Shown here: one piece after another, positions 41,031 to 50,478 of the stretch
Numbering within the stretch: position 1 is the stretch's first letter
How the letters are laid out: each line of letters opens with the position of its first letter
Assembly: GCF_004745945.1 (NCBI RefSeq)
Contig: NZ_SRLE01000014.1
Location: forward strand, 1-64,000
Source: Mangrovimicrobium sediminis
GTDB lineage: Bacteria > Pseudomonadota > Gammaproteobacteria > Pseudomonadales > Halieaceae
Direction of reading: 5' to 3'
DNA length: 64,000 bases
Made by a program: the position numbers and the translations under genes
Notes under the pieces: generated by a model
The model's database searches: none
The model's input: only the letters and a program-made list of their open reading frames with translations
What the model was told of the DNA's origin: nothing

Positions 41031-42698
41031 CTACTGCCCCTGCGCTTCGCGCTGGCGCCCGGCGATCTCCTGCGCCAGGCGGCGCAGTTCGTCCTTGCGC
41101 ACCTTGCCCGAGGGCACGCGGGGGAAGTCCGCCACGCATTCCAGCCACTCGGGGTATTTCTGTTTGGCGAGGCCCGCGCCATCGAGAAAGCGTCGCATGT
41201 CGGCGAGGTCGATGCTGGCACCTTGCGCCGGTATGACGAAGGCGCAGCCCATCTCACCGGTCGCCGCACTGGGCATGGCGACAATCGCGATATCGGCGAT
41301 CGCCGGGTGCTGCATCAGCACGTCCTCGACTTCCTTGGGGCTGATGTTCTCGCCGGAGCGGATGATGATGTCTTTCTTGCGCCCGGTGATTTCCAGGTAG
41401 TTGCCGTGGCACCAGCGGCCCAGGTCACCCATGCGGAAAAAGCCATTATCGTCGAAGGCGCCGGCGTTGTCCTGCGGGTCCAGATAGCCGGCGAACTGCT
41501 CCGGCCCCATGGCGAGGATTTCGCCCTCGACGCCGTCTTCCTCGATGTCGTTCCCATCGTCATCGACCAGCTTGACCTGGATCGGCGGCAGCACCACGCC
41601 GTCGGTCTCCGCGCCCAGCGCCGCCTGCTCGCGGCTGCTGATACCCAGGGTCACGGTCATCATCTCGGTGGAGCCGTAGGCGCGGAAGAACAGGCAGCCC
41701 GGGAAGGCCTGTGACACCTGCCTGATCAACTCCGGCGACACCGAGGTACCGCCGCAGAAAAACGTGCGCAGCGAGGCCAGCGCGGCGCGGTCGTCCGCGG
41801 TGGCAGCGAGGAACTGCTGCAAAAACGGTGTGGCGCCGCCGCTGATGGTGCAGCGGTATTCGCGGATCGCGTCGATCGCGTCCTGCACCTGCCACACGTC
41901 GAGCAGAACGGCGGGCGCGCCGCTGATCCACGGGATGTCAAAAGCCCAGATGGCGCCGGTGATGTGGGTCACCGGCGAGGGCATGAAGATCACGTCCCCC
42001 TCACCCACGCCCCAGGCCTCGACCATCTGCCTGGCCTTGTAGCCGAAGCCGTAGTGGGTCTGCAGTACGCCCTTGGCGCGCCCGGTAGTCCCCGAGGTGA
42101 ACATGACCATGAAGGCGGCGCCGGGGTCGACCTCCGGCAGTGTCTCCAGCGGTTCGCTGGCCAGTACCGTGGCCCAGGGGGTATCGGTACCGGCATCGCC
42201 GCGCAGCACGATCACCTCGTGCAGCTGCGGCAGGCGGTCGCGCAGCCCGGCGACCAGCGCCGGGTAATCGCACTTGCGGAACTCGCGCGGCACGAAGAGA
42301 AACTTCGCGGCGGTTTCGCCCAGGATGTAGAGCAGCTCGGACTCGCGGTAGATCGGCGGGACGGGGCAGATCACCAGACCCAGCATGCGCGCCGCCAGCG
42401 CGATCACCGCGCTCTCGGACCAGTTGGGCAACTGGAAGGCGACCACGTCACCGGCGCGCGCCCCGCGCTCGAGGAAGTAGCGCGCCAGGCGCAGTGCATC
42501 GCTGTAGACCTCGCCGCGGGTCAGGGTGCGGCCGCCCTCGATGAGCAGCGCGCGCTGCGGCGCAAGGCGCGCCTGTTCACGCGCCACGTCGGCCAGGGTC
42601 TCCTCGCGCCAGTACCCCGCCTCGCGCCAGCGCGCCTCGTGCTCTGCGCTGCAGCGCAGCGGGAAACCGCCCACGTCGTGTCGAATCTTCCAGCTCAT
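41031..42698 (-). CDS. AMP-forming acyl-CoA/aryl-CoA synthetase
   Basis: 555 residues from the ATG at 42698. P-loop FTSGTTGRAKG, YGSTEMMTVT, the GDLGRW hinge region and the catalytic Lys in PSGKVRKDEL are all present. It resembles DhbE-like and cyclohexane-carboxylate-type ligases more than the ligases at 3397 and 51110. It activates an acid for the dehydrogenase pair encoded upstream. The ribosome site is weak. The substrate is unknown. Confidence 0.9.
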   Translation of the reverse strand: MSWKIRHDVGGFPLRCSAEHEARWREAGYWREETLADVAREQARLAPQRALLIEGGRTLTRGEVYSDALRLARYFLERGARAGDVVAFQLPNWSESAVIALAARMLGLVICPVPPIYRESELLYILGETAAKFLFVPREFRKCDYPALVAGLRDRLPQLHEVIVLRGDAGTDTPWATVLASEPLETLPEVDPGAAFMVMFTSGTTGRAKGVLQTHYGFGYKARQMVEAWGVGEGDVIFMPSPVTHITGAIWAFDIPWISGAPAVLLDVWQVQDAIDAIREYRCTISGGATPFLQQFLAATADDRAALASLRTFFCGGTSVSPELIRQVSQAFPGCLFFRAYGSTEMMTVTLGISSREQAALGAETDGVVLPPIQVKLVDDDGNDIEEDGVEGEILAMGPEQFAGYLDPQDNAGAFDDNGFFRMGDLGRWCHGNYLEITGRKKDIIIRSGENISPKEVEDVLMQHPAIADIAIVAMPSAATGEMGCAFVIPAQGASIDLADMRRFLDGAGLAKQKYPEWLECVADFPRVPSGKVRKDELRRLAQEIAGRQREAQGQ

Positions 42699-42711
42699 GC
42701 GCGCCCCCGGT

Positions 42712-43392
42712 TCAAGCCGCAACACGCGGTGTCAGCGGCTCGAACAGCGCGGCGAACATGCGCTGCGCATCGCCGTGCGGGATCGCCGCCAGTCGGTCCG
42801 CGGGCCGGGTGAGCGCATCGACCAGCGCGGCGCTATCGTCGGCCTCGAACATCAGCAGGTAGCGGTACTTGCGCGCGCTGCCGCGCAGCTGCGCCTCGGT
42901 GAGTGTCCACAAGCTGGTGGCACCGGCGCCGGGCAGGCCGGCGAACTCGCGCAGTCCGCCATCGAGCAGGGCGGACTCGAAAGCCGCATCCGCGCCCTCG
43001 GCCGGGTTGAGAAACGCCAGCAGCAGCTGCCCGCGCGATGCGGGTTCCGGTTCGCTTTCCGCGCCCGCGGCGAACCGGCGCAACAGCCTCATGGTCGGCG
43101 GCTGCACGCTGCTCATGTCGATAGCGGGACTGATCGGCATGGCCTGCGTGCCGTGGCTGGCCAACAGGGTTTCGATGGCCGTCGCAGGGTCGCCGGCCAG
43201 TTCCCAGATCACCAGGTTGTGGTGGCGTCCCGCCGGCCAGGGCGTGCCCTCGACACGAGCAAAGCGCTGCCCGGCCTCGACTACCAGCAGGCGCACCGAG
43301 TGCGGCAGGTGTTCGTCGCTGTACCAGCGCTGGAACTCTGCTTCCATCCCCTCGACAGGGCTGGAAAATGCAAACTGGAAACATGCGGTCAT
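42712..43392 (-). CDS. Dimeric alpha-beta-barrel (EthD-like) protein, unknown function
   Basis: 226 residues from the ATG at 43392 (AGGA upstream). Two ferredoxin-like halves: FQFAFSSPVEGMEAEFQRWYSDEHLPHS with the EthD-type W-x5-H pattern, and LLLAFLNPAEGADAAFESAL. Proteins of this kind accompany ring-degrading enzymes without a proven role. A similar two-repeat protein lies at 27460. It sits between the dehydrogenase and CoA ligase genes. Confidence 0.68.
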   Translation of the reverse strand: MTACFQFAFSSPVEGMEAEFQRWYSDEHLPHSVRLLVVEAGQRFARVEGTPWPAGRHHNLVIWELAGDPATAIETLLASHGTQAMPISPAIDMSSVQPPTMRLLRRFAAGAESEPEPASRGQLLLAFLNPAEGADAAFESALLDGGLREFAGLPGAGATSLWTLTEAQLRGSARKYRYLLMFEADDSAALVDALTRPADRLAAIPHGDAQRMFAALFEPLTPRVAA

Positions 43393-43414
43393 AGGAGTGT
43401 CCTGTGGGTTGCGG

Positions 43415-44593
43415 TCAGCGCGCACGCGGCAGTTCCAGCAGCTGGTCGGCGATGATCTCGCGCTGGATCTCCGAGGTGCCGCCGGCAATGGTATACACCC
43501 AGCTCCACAAATACTCGTAGGTCCAGGGGTGCTCGGCGCGGTCACCGTTGAAGGCCATGAACTCCCAGCCGAGGATTTCCGCCACCAGGTGACTCAGCGC
43601 CTTGGAGGTCCCGGTGACCAGCAGCTTCATCACCGAGCCCTTGGGGCCGGGGTTGCCGGAGCGCTGCAGCTCACTGATCTGGGCGAAGGTCATGGCGCGG
43701 ATGGCCAGGGTGTCGGCCTTGATCAGCGCCAGGCGCGAGGCGATGGCGCTGTCCTCGATGGCCAGGCTGCCGTCTTCCAGGCGCGTGCGCCGGGCCAGTT
43801 CAATAGCCTGGTTGACGCGTTCGTACAGGGCCAGCTGGTCGCCGATGAAACCCGTGCCGCGCTCGAAGGACAGTGTCGACATGGCGGTCTTCCAGCCGCT
43901 GCCCATCTCGCCCACCACGTTAGCCAGCGGGATACGCACGTCATCGTAGAAGGTGGTGTTGACGTGCTCGTCGCCGAGCATGGTGCGGATCGGCGTCATC
44001 GAGATACCCGGCGTGGTCATGTCGCAGATCACCCAGGTGAGACCACGGTGGCGCTGTGAGCCCGGCTCGGTGCGAATCAACAGCTCCTGGAAATCCGCGT
44101 GCTGGCCGTCGGTGGTCCAGGTCTTGCTGCCGTTGACCACCAGGTGATCGCCATCGACCACCGCCGAGGTTTTCAGCGAGGCCAGGTCGGAGCCGGCGTT
44201 GGGCTCGGAAAAGCCCTGGCACCACAGGCTCTCGCCGGACAGGATGCGCGGCAGGTGAAACGCCTTCTGCGCCTCGGTGCCGCAGGCGATCAGCGTGGGG
44301 CCGGCGTGCATCAGGGCCACGTAAGTGGTGTTGATATAGTTCGGCGCGCCGGCGCGAGCGCACTCCTCGTACCAGATGACCTGCTGTACCTCCGGCAGGC
44401 CGAGACCGCCGAATTCCTGCGGCCAGTTGACGCCAGCCCAGCCGTGTTCGTACAGGCGGCGCTGCCAGTCGCGGTCGAACTGTGCCGCCGCGGCGCCGTG
44501 TGCCGGGCGCGCGGTGGCGGGAATGTTGTCGCGCAGCCAGCTGCGGGCGCGGGCGCGAAAATCCAAATCGGCTTCGGAAAACACCAGATCCAT
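43415..44593 (-). CDS. Acyl-CoA dehydrogenase, large-subunit type
   Basis: 392 residues. FSEPNAGSDLASLKT, NGSKTWTT and the C-terminal IAGGTSEIQREIIADQLLELPR are present. As in the pair at 32280, the MCAD catalytic Glu position is Ala/Gly. The start shares bases with the stop of the upstream partner gene (TGATG), so the two polypeptides are made together. It is probably the second alpha2beta2-type dehydrogenase of the island, with FAD, acting on a different acyl-CoA from the first. Confidence 0.88.
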   Translation of the reverse strand: MDLVFSEADLDFRARARSWLRDNIPATARPAHGAAAAQFDRDWQRRLYEHGWAGVNWPQEFGGLGLPEVQQVIWYEECARAGAPNYINTTYVALMHAGPTLIACGTEAQKAFHLPRILSGESLWCQGFSEPNAGSDLASLKTSAVVDGDHLVVNGSKTWTTDGQHADFQELLIRTEPGSQRHRGLTWVICDMTTPGISMTPIRTMLGDEHVNTTFYDDVRIPLANVVGEMGSGWKTAMSTLSFERGTGFIGDQLALYERVNQAIELARRTRLEDGSLAIEDSAIASRLALIKADTLAIRAMTFAQISELQRSGNPGPKGSVMKLLVTGTSKALSHLVAEILGWEFMAFNGDRAEHPWTYEYLWSWVYTIAGGTSEIQREIIADQLLELPRAR

Positions 44594-45579
44594 CAGTGCG
44601 CCTCCTCGCCGGCTTCCGGCGCCAGCAGGCTGGCGCGCAGGGATCGCCCGGCGCCGAGCAGGCGCTCCAACAGGTTGGCGCGCTTGAGCAGCAGGTGGGC
44701 ATCGTGCTCGTCGGTGACGCCGATGCCGCCATGCAGCTGGATATTGGCGTCTGTATTCATGCGCGCGGCGCGGGCGGCCAGCAGTTGCGCGGCGTCGACC
44801 TGCATGGCGGCGTCCGCATGACCCTCGTGCAGGGCGGTGGCGGCGTAGTACAACTGGCTGCGCGCCGCCTCGTTGCGCACCGCCATGTCGGCACAGGGAT
44901 GGCGCACTGCCTGGTAGGCGCCGATCTTGCGGCCGAAGGTCTCGCGCTCGCGTGCGTATTCGACGATCATCGCCAGCGCGCGTTCGGCGATGCCCATGGA
45001 CATCGCGGACACCGCGACCTGGGCACGGCGCCAGGCGCCCTCCCCCGCGCTGTGCTGCACGAGCTGCAGGCACTGTGCCGGGCCGGTGTACATGCCCACC
45101 GACTGGTCCAGGCAGGGTTGCTCGTGCAGGTACTCGCCCTGCAGCGCATAAAGTGTGGCACCGGCGGCATCCACCGCCACGGCATAGGGCGCCGCGGCAT
45201 CGCCGACAAGGCGCACCGGCGCGTCCCCGTTCGGTGGCGTCACCAGCAGGGCGCTACCAACCTGACCGGCACAGAGCCCGGCGCACAGCTCGATATTTTC
45301 CTGCGCAGCGGCCGCCGCCAGCACCTGGGTGAACACCGCCAGCGGGCCACACTGGTACCCCAGCGCCGCAAAAAACAGCATTTCCTCCACCACGCCCAGT
45401 GCGCTGCCGCCGGCCGCCTCAGGCGCCGCCAGGCCCAGCCAGCCGAGTTCGGCGAAAGCAGCCAGGCGCTCGGGGTCACGCGCGCTGGCGTGCAGGCGCT
45501 GCAGGGGAAATTCGTTGGCCAGGAAGTCCGCCGCGGCGTCGGCGATTTCCCGTTCATCGGCATCGAGTGCCAGGTACAT
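44593..45579 (-). CDS. Acyl-CoA dehydrogenase family, small-subunit type
   Basis: 328 residues. N-terminal LALDADEREIADAAADFLANEF and C-terminal IQLHGGIGVTDEHDAHLLLKR are family-typical, with a short and divergent beta-domain. It is the coupled partner of the gene at 43415 (stop and start overlap). GGAG precedes the ATG. The pairing of a full dehydrogenase with a reduced one is the hallmark of steroid-type heterotetramers. Confidence 0.86.
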   Translation of the reverse strand: MYLALDADEREIADAAADFLANEFPLQRLHASARDPERLAAFAELGWLGLAAPEAAGGSALGVVEEMLFFAALGYQCGPLAVFTQVLAAAAAQENIELCAGLCAGQVGSALLVTPPNGDAPVRLVGDAAAPYAVAVDAAGATLYALQGEYLHEQPCLDQSVGMYTGPAQCLQLVQHSAGEGAWRRAQVAVSAMSMGIAERALAMIVEYARERETFGRKIGAYQAVRHPCADMAVRNEAARSQLYYAATALHEGHADAAMQVDAAQLLAARAARMNTDANIQLHGGIGVTDEHDAHLLLKRANLLERLLGAGRSLRASLLAPEAGEEAH

Positions 45580-45662
45580 GGGTGTAACTCCGCTTTACTT
45601 CGACCGCGGCCAGGTCGCCGCGATGGCCGTCCGCACAGGGCGGACAGCCCGTGTTGTTGGTC

Positions 45663-46040
45663 TTATCCGGGAATGGCCGTCGGCTGGTAGGCCACCAGGC
45701 GCCATTCGCCCGCCTCCTGTGTCCACACGGACAGCGTCCAGTTGTCGATCGCCTTGTCCTGGCCGCCGACCGTGACGCCCGCGGTCAGCCGCGACACCAG
45801 CAGTGCCGTGTCGCCCAGGTCCACCACCCGCGGCTCGCTGATACGCAGGGTGTTGTAGACGATGTTACCGGAACTCATGCGCGCCAGCAGGCTGGCCTTG
45901 TCGTCGTAGTTGGTATTGGCGTGGGCGAACACCAGCCGCTCCGAGAGCAGGCCGGACAGGGCCTCGATATCGCCGGCCAGCAAAGCGTCGCAGCGCTGTT
46001 GCTCGCGGGCCAGGATCACCGTGTGCAGGTCGTCACTCAT
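45663..46040 (-). CDS. NTF2-like (SnoaL/DUF4440-type) protein
   Basis: 125 residues from the ATG at 46040. The pattern TVILAREQQRCDALLAGDIEALSGLLSE, FAHANTN and NWTLSVWTQEAGEWRLVAYQPT is that of the DUF4440-like branch of the fold. It is the third NTF2-like protein here. It lies 20 bases after the Baeyer-Villiger gene. The function is unknown; isomerase or small hydrolase activity is possible. Confidence 0.77.
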   Translation of the reverse strand: MSDDLHTVILAREQQRCDALLAGDIEALSGLLSERLVFAHANTNYDDKASLLARMSSGNIVYNTLRISEPRVVDLGDTALLVSRLTAGVTVGGQDKAIDNWTLSVWTQEAGEWRLVAYQPTAIPG

Positions 46041-46060
46041 CTCGCCGCTCCCGCGCGCCC

Positions 46061-48037
46061 TCAGGCGCCGCCCGCCGCGTCGCTGCCGGTCGCGGCACAG
46101 GCCTCGTCCAGCCGCCGGCAGTGGTACTCGGTGAGGTCGATGTCGGCGGTGAAGTGGCGGTAGTCCGCCAGCCGCCAGGGCGAGTTCATGATCACCCGGC
46201 CACTGCTGTTCTTGTACCAGCTGGTCACGCCGGGATGCGACCACACCAGTTGCCGGTGCTCGGTATCGACTTTTTCGTTGTAGGCCTCATACGGTTCACG
46301 CCGGACCTCAAGCTCGTCCCAGTCGTTTTCCAGCATCTCGCGCAGGGCCTCGCTGATATAGCGCACCTGGCACTCGCTGTGGAAGAACGCGCTGCCGCCA
46401 TGGGCGAGGTTGGTGTTGGGGCCGTACAGCACGTAGAAATTCGGGAAATCCGGCACGGTGATGCCCAGGTGTGCGCGCGGGTCGTCCTCGCCCCAGCGCT
46501 CACGAATGGTCGCCCCGCCGCGGCCGACGATATCCATTGGCGCGAGCAGGCGCGAAGCGTGGAAGCCGGTGGCGAACACCAGCACGTCCGCCGGGTATTT
46601 GCGGCCGCCGGCGACCACGCCGTCCTCCTCGATGCGCTCCACGTCACCGGCGTACAGCTCGACGTTGTCGCGGCACAGCATCCTGAACCAGTTGTTGTCG
46701 CGCAGCATGCGCTTGCCGAAGGGCGGGTACTCCGGGATCACCTTGTCCAGCAGGTCAGTGCGCTCGCCGAGTTCGCTGGTGATGTAGGCGATGAGTTCCT
46801 CGCGCATCTTCGCGTTCTCGGCGTTCAGCGAGTGCTCGGGGTCGCTCCACTGCGGGTCGATCTTCAGCGTGGGGTAGAAGCCATCCGAGGCGGCCCAGAA
46901 CAGTTGGAAGCGGAACCAGTCCATGTAATAGGGAATGTGCTTGGTGGCCCAGGTGACCGCTTCCGGCACATGCTCGTGGTACATGGGGTGGCGGATCACC
47001 CAGTGTTTTGAGCGCTGGAAGATGGTCAGGTGCCCGACCTTGTCGGCGATCGCCGGGCCCACCTGGATACCCGTCGCGCCGGTGCCGATCAGCGCCACGC
47101 GCTTGCCGGTGATATCCACGCTGTGGTCCCAGCGCGCCGAGTGAAAGGCGGGACCCTTGAAAGTATCGAGGCCGGGAAATGCGGGGATGCGCGGGCGGTT
47201 GAGGATACCCACTGCGCTGATGAACACGTTGGCTTCGAGGGAATCGACGCTGCCATCGGCGCGGCGCGTTTCCACCTGCCAGCGACAGGCCGCCTCGTCG
47301 TAGCGCGCGGCGCTGACCTCCTCATTGAAGCGGATGTGCTCGCGGATGCCGAAGTGGTCGACCATGCGGTTGATGTAGGCGTCGAGTTCCGGACCCTTGC
47401 TGAAAAACTCCGGCCAGTCCGGGTTGGGCATCAGCGAGAACGAGTAGAAATGACAGGGCGTATCCACGCCGATACCCGGGTAGGTGTTCTCGTACCAGGT
47501 GCCACCCACCGCGTCGTTTTTTTCGATGATAACGAAGGGAATACCGGCCTGCTTCAGGCGGATGCCCATCACCACGCCGGAAAAGCCCGCCCCCGCGATC
47601 ACGACCTGGAAGTCGCGCAGCCTGTCCTCGGACACCGGTTTGCGCCACTCGACCCGGCGGTAGTCGCGCCCACCGAAACAGGTTTCCTCGTAGAAAATAG
47701 GCAGGTATTTCTCCGGCACGTCCGCGCCGCAGGCGACGTCCATCATCTCCTTGAGTTCCTCGCGCGGCGGTTCGCGATGCTGCGCACCGCCCGATGCCGC
47801 GAGGGTTTCGATCGCCTCGACCAGGGCCGCGCGAATCTCCGCCTGCAGGTCTTCGGGAATGGCCTGCTGGTAGTCCCAGCCGCCCTGGATGTACGGGCGC
47901 ACGCGCGGCAGGAAGGACTTGTCCCCGGTGAGGTGCACATAGCTCATCAGCAGGGGTACGACGTGCGCGCCGGCCACCGCCTGGCGCAGGGCGTCGGGAT
48001 CGGCCGCTGCCGCCTCAATCTGTTCCTTCAGGTTCAT
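46061..48037 (-). CDS. Baeyer-Villiger monooxygenase with N-terminal extension (HAPMO-like)
   Basis: 658 residues. An N-terminal region of about 145 residues precedes the flavin domain, as in 4-hydroxyacetophenone monooxygenase. FAD motif GAGFSGV, GGTWYENTYPGIGVD, fingerprint FKGPAFHSARWD, NADPH motif GTGATGIQ, and C-terminal SWYKNSSGRVIMNSPW are all present. It converts a ketone to an ester or lactone with NADPH and O2. It lies between the cyclase-family hydrolase and the NTF2-like gene, so ring expansion followed by hydrolysis is a reasonable reading. Confidence 0.91.
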   Translation of the reverse strand: MNLKEQIEAAAADPDALRQAVAGAHVVPLLMSYVHLTGDKSFLPRVRPYIQGGWDYQQAIPEDLQAEIRAALVEAIETLAASGGAQHREPPREELKEMMDVACGADVPEKYLPIFYEETCFGGRDYRRVEWRKPVSEDRLRDFQVVIAGAGFSGVVMGIRLKQAGIPFVIIEKNDAVGGTWYENTYPGIGVDTPCHFYSFSLMPNPDWPEFFSKGPELDAYINRMVDHFGIREHIRFNEEVSAARYDEAACRWQVETRRADGSVDSLEANVFISAVGILNRPRIPAFPGLDTFKGPAFHSARWDHSVDITGKRVALIGTGATGIQVGPAIADKVGHLTIFQRSKHWVIRHPMYHEHVPEAVTWATKHIPYYMDWFRFQLFWAASDGFYPTLKIDPQWSDPEHSLNAENAKMREELIAYITSELGERTDLLDKVIPEYPPFGKRMLRDNNWFRMLCRDNVELYAGDVERIEEDGVVAGGRKYPADVLVFATGFHASRLLAPMDIVGRGGATIRERWGEDDPRAHLGITVPDFPNFYVLYGPNTNLAHGGSAFFHSECQVRYISEALREMLENDWDELEVRREPYEAYNEKVDTEHRQLVWSHPGVTSWYKNSSGRVIMNSPWRLADYRHFTADIDLTEYHCRRLDEACAATGSDAAGGA

Positions 48038-48075
48038 AACTACAATCTCTCTTATTAATTCACTGCGGCGCGGTG

Positions 48076-49113
48076 TCAGACCGTGGCCACCGCACTCACC
48101 GGGGAACCCACTGCGCCGGGCAGGCGCAGCGGCGGCGCCGTCAACAGGAAACGGTAGCGGCCGGCCGCGCGCAGCCAGTCCGCCAGGTCACTGAGCAAAA
48201 ACAGTTCGCCCAGCGGTACGCCGAGCTTGAACAGGCAGTGCTCGTGCAGCGGGAAATGCGCGCCGCGGCCGGCCGGCGGGTTCGGCGTGGGCAGGAACTC
48301 CACCGCCTCGTTATCCGCGAGGATGGCGGCCACCCCGCTGTCGGTGATCCACTGCAACAGCTTCGGGTCGGAGCCGTCCAGGCCGGTACATACCTCGTGC
48401 TGGATGCCCTCCGGCGGATCGCGCTCGGCGTCCAGCAGCACGCGGTCGAAGCCGGTGCGCAGGCACAGGATGTCGCCGGGCTCCACGCTCACCCCATCGG
48501 CTTCCAGCACCTGCATCAGAGCCTCGTAGCCGATGGCTTCGCGCCGCTTGCCGTAGTGGGCGTGCAGGTCGACCAGCACACCGCGCCCCTGCATGCAGGC
48601 CGCGGCCAGGGCGTCGATACCCAGCGGACCCGCGCCGTAGGGCGGCGGCAGTTCGCGGTCGCCATCCAGGTAATCGCGCGGGCCGCGCACGTGTTCGCCG
48701 GCGCGGTAGCCGTTGTAGAACACGACCTCGTCCTGCCCGTCGCCGTCCGCGTCGAACAGCGCACCCATGTGGGCGAGGCTGTCCCACTGCGTGGAATACT
48801 GTGTGGACAGGGTGACGCGGTCGTCGCAGACCACGTCGGTCTGGCCCGGGTTGAGGCGCGCCAACGGGTAGCACATGGCGGGGTCGTCGCCGCGCATGGA
48901 GTACTGGATCTGCGGTGGGAAACGGCGCGGGTTGAGCGCGGACTTACCCGGATAGTCCAGTGGCAGGGAGAGACAAAAGCTGACTCCCTCTCTGACTTCT
49001 GCGACGGCCTGCAGCACTTTCTCCGGGGTCAGCAGATTGACGCGACCGAGTGCGTCGTCATCGCCAAACTCTCCCCAATTAGCGCCTTCAGGCCTCCTGG
49101 ACCAACGTCTCAC
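48076..49113 (-). CDS. Cyclase-family (KynB-like) metal-dependent hydrolase
   Basis: 345 residues with a GTG start. The region STQWDSLAHMGA takes the place of the HxGTHxDxxxH motif, and LVDLHAHYG and LPLHEHCLFKLGV follow. The PF04199 family includes kynurenine formamidase and isatin hydrolase and binds Mn or Zn. Members of this longer subgroup occur in degradation clusters and may open lactone or amide rings. It is the first gene of the block running to 37690, under the promoter at 49177-49149. The ribosome site is weak. Confidence 0.82.
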   Translation of the reverse strand: MRRWSRRPEGANWGEFGDDDALGRVNLLTPEKVLQAVAEVREGVSFCLSLPLDYPGKSALNPRRFPPQIQYSMRGDDPAMCYPLARLNPGQTDVVCDDRVTLSTQYSTQWDSLAHMGALFDADGDGQDEVVFYNGYRAGEHVRGPRDYLDGDRELPPPYGAGPLGIDALAAACMQGRGVLVDLHAHYGKRREAIGYEALMQVLEADGVSVEPGDILCLRTGFDRVLLDAERDPPEGIQHEVCTGLDGSDPKLLQWITDSGVAAILADNEAVEFLPTPNPPAGRGAHFPLHEHCLFKLGVPLGELFLLSDLADWLRAAGRYRFLLTAPPLRLPGAVGSPVSAVATV

Positions 49114-49148
49114 GGCGTAACCATTGTTTTATAGCGGACTTTCAGGGA

Positions 49149-49182
49149 AATATACGCGCCGCAAAAACTGACGTCAATTCAA
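49149..49182 (-). promoter_or_regulatory. Strong promoter of the 49-37 kb operon with dyad over the -35
   Basis: The minus strand reads -35 TTGACG (49177-49172), exactly 17 bases, -10 TATATT (49154-49149). The dyad TTGAA-TTGAC-GTCAG (49182-49168) covers the -35. The start codon at 49113 is about 30 bases after the predicted transcript start. Confidence 0.65.
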
Positions 49183-49204
49183 TTATTGGAAGTTTGTCCG
49201 GACA

Positions 49205-50392
49205 TCAGCGCTTGAGGATCACCGCCGAGCCGTGGCCGAACAGGCCCTGGTTTGCGGTGATGCCCACGCGCGCGCCGGCGACCTGCCGCGGCCCCGCCGC
49301 GCCGCGCAACTGCCAGGTGAGTTCACACACCTGGGCCAGCGCCTGGGCCGGCACCGCTTCGCCGAAACAGGCCAGGCCGCCCGAGGGATTCACCGGCAGG
49401 CGCCCGCCGATACACGTGGCGCCGCTGCGCACCAGGTTGGCCGCCTCGCCGCGCGGGCAGAACTGCAGGTCTTCGTACCAGTCCATTTCCAGCGCGGTGG
49501 AGAGGTCGTACACCTCGGCCACCGAGATATCTTCCGGCCCCAGCCCCGCCTCCTCGTAGGCCTTGGCCGGCAGCGCTGCGCGAAACCGCGCGGCCTCCAC
49601 TGCTGCAGCGGAGTCGGTGGCGATATCGGGCATCTCCACCACCGCCGAGGCAAAGGTCGGCGTCACCGTGGAAATGGCGGCGACGCGCACGGCGTCCGCC
49701 TGGCCCAGGCGCCGGGCGTAATCCAGCGACGACACCACCAGCGCGGCGGCGCCGTCGGAGGTGGCACAGATATCCATCAGGCGCAGCGGGTCCGCGACCA
49801 GCGCCGAGCTTGCGACATCCTCCAGGCTGAAGCGCTTGCGATAGCGGGCGTTGGGGTTCTCCAGCCCGTGTTCGGCGTTCTTCACCTTGACCGCGGCGAA
49901 GTCCTCCGGCGTGTCGCCGTAGAGATCCATACGCCGGCGCGCGTAGAGCGCGAAATACGCGGGATTGGTGATGCCCAGGCGAAAACGCACCCAGTCCGGG
50001 TCGTCCGGGCGCTCACCCGGCGCGGGCTTGAGAAAGCCCTTGGGCGTGGTGTCCGCGCCGACCACCAGGGCCACCTCGCACTGGCCGGCAAGTATTTTCG
50101 CGCGCGCCGCGGCCAGCGCCTGGGAGCCGGAGGCGCAGGCGGCGTAGGAGGTATTCACCTCGGCACCCTGCCAGCCCAGGGCCTGGGCGAAGGTGGCCCC
50201 GGCCACATAGCCGGGGTAGCCGCAGCGCATGGTCGCGGCACCCGAGACGAAGCCGATGTCGCGCCAGTTGACGCCGGCATCACGCAGCGCATCGCGGCTG
50301 GCCTTCACCCCGTACTCGACAAAGTTTTTGCCCCACTTGCCCCAGGGGTGCATGCCCACGCCGAGCACGGCGATGTCTTTTTCCATGGTCAT
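49205..50392 (-). CDS. SCP-x-type thiolase, Cys retained
   Basis: 395 residues from the ATG at 50392; an ATG two codons further in is also possible. The nucleophile region YAACASGSQAL (C86) is intact, unlike the protein at 19309. VYDLST (Y295) and NPSGGLACFG are present, the latter with GEAV where thiolases have GHPxG. C-terminal ANQGLFGHGSAVIL. It most likely cleaves a 3-ketoacyl-CoA with CoA, together with the DUF35 protein encoded upstream. It forms a two-gene unit with that DUF35 gene. Confidence 0.85.
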   Translation of the reverse strand: MTMEKDIAVLGVGMHPWGKWGKNFVEYGVKASRDALRDAGVNWRDIGFVSGAATMRCGYPGYVAGATFAQALGWQGAEVNTSYAACASGSQALAAARAKILAGQCEVALVVGADTTPKGFLKPAPGERPDDPDWVRFRLGITNPAYFALYARRRMDLYGDTPEDFAAVKVKNAEHGLENPNARYRKRFSLEDVASSALVADPLRLMDICATSDGAAALVVSSLDYARRLGQADAVRVAAISTVTPTFASAVVEMPDIATDSAAAVEAARFRAALPAKAYEEAGLGPEDISVAEVYDLSTALEMDWYEDLQFCPRGEAANLVRSGATCIGGRLPVNPSGGLACFGEAVPAQALAQVCELTWQLRGAAGPRQVAGARVGITANQGLFGHGSAVILKR

Positions 50393-50478
50393 TGATTCCG
50401 TTTTTCCCGGGCGATTTCTATTTACCGGCGGCTCCCGTTTCCCGGCGGTTCCTACAAGGCAGCAAACGCGGCGCCGGT

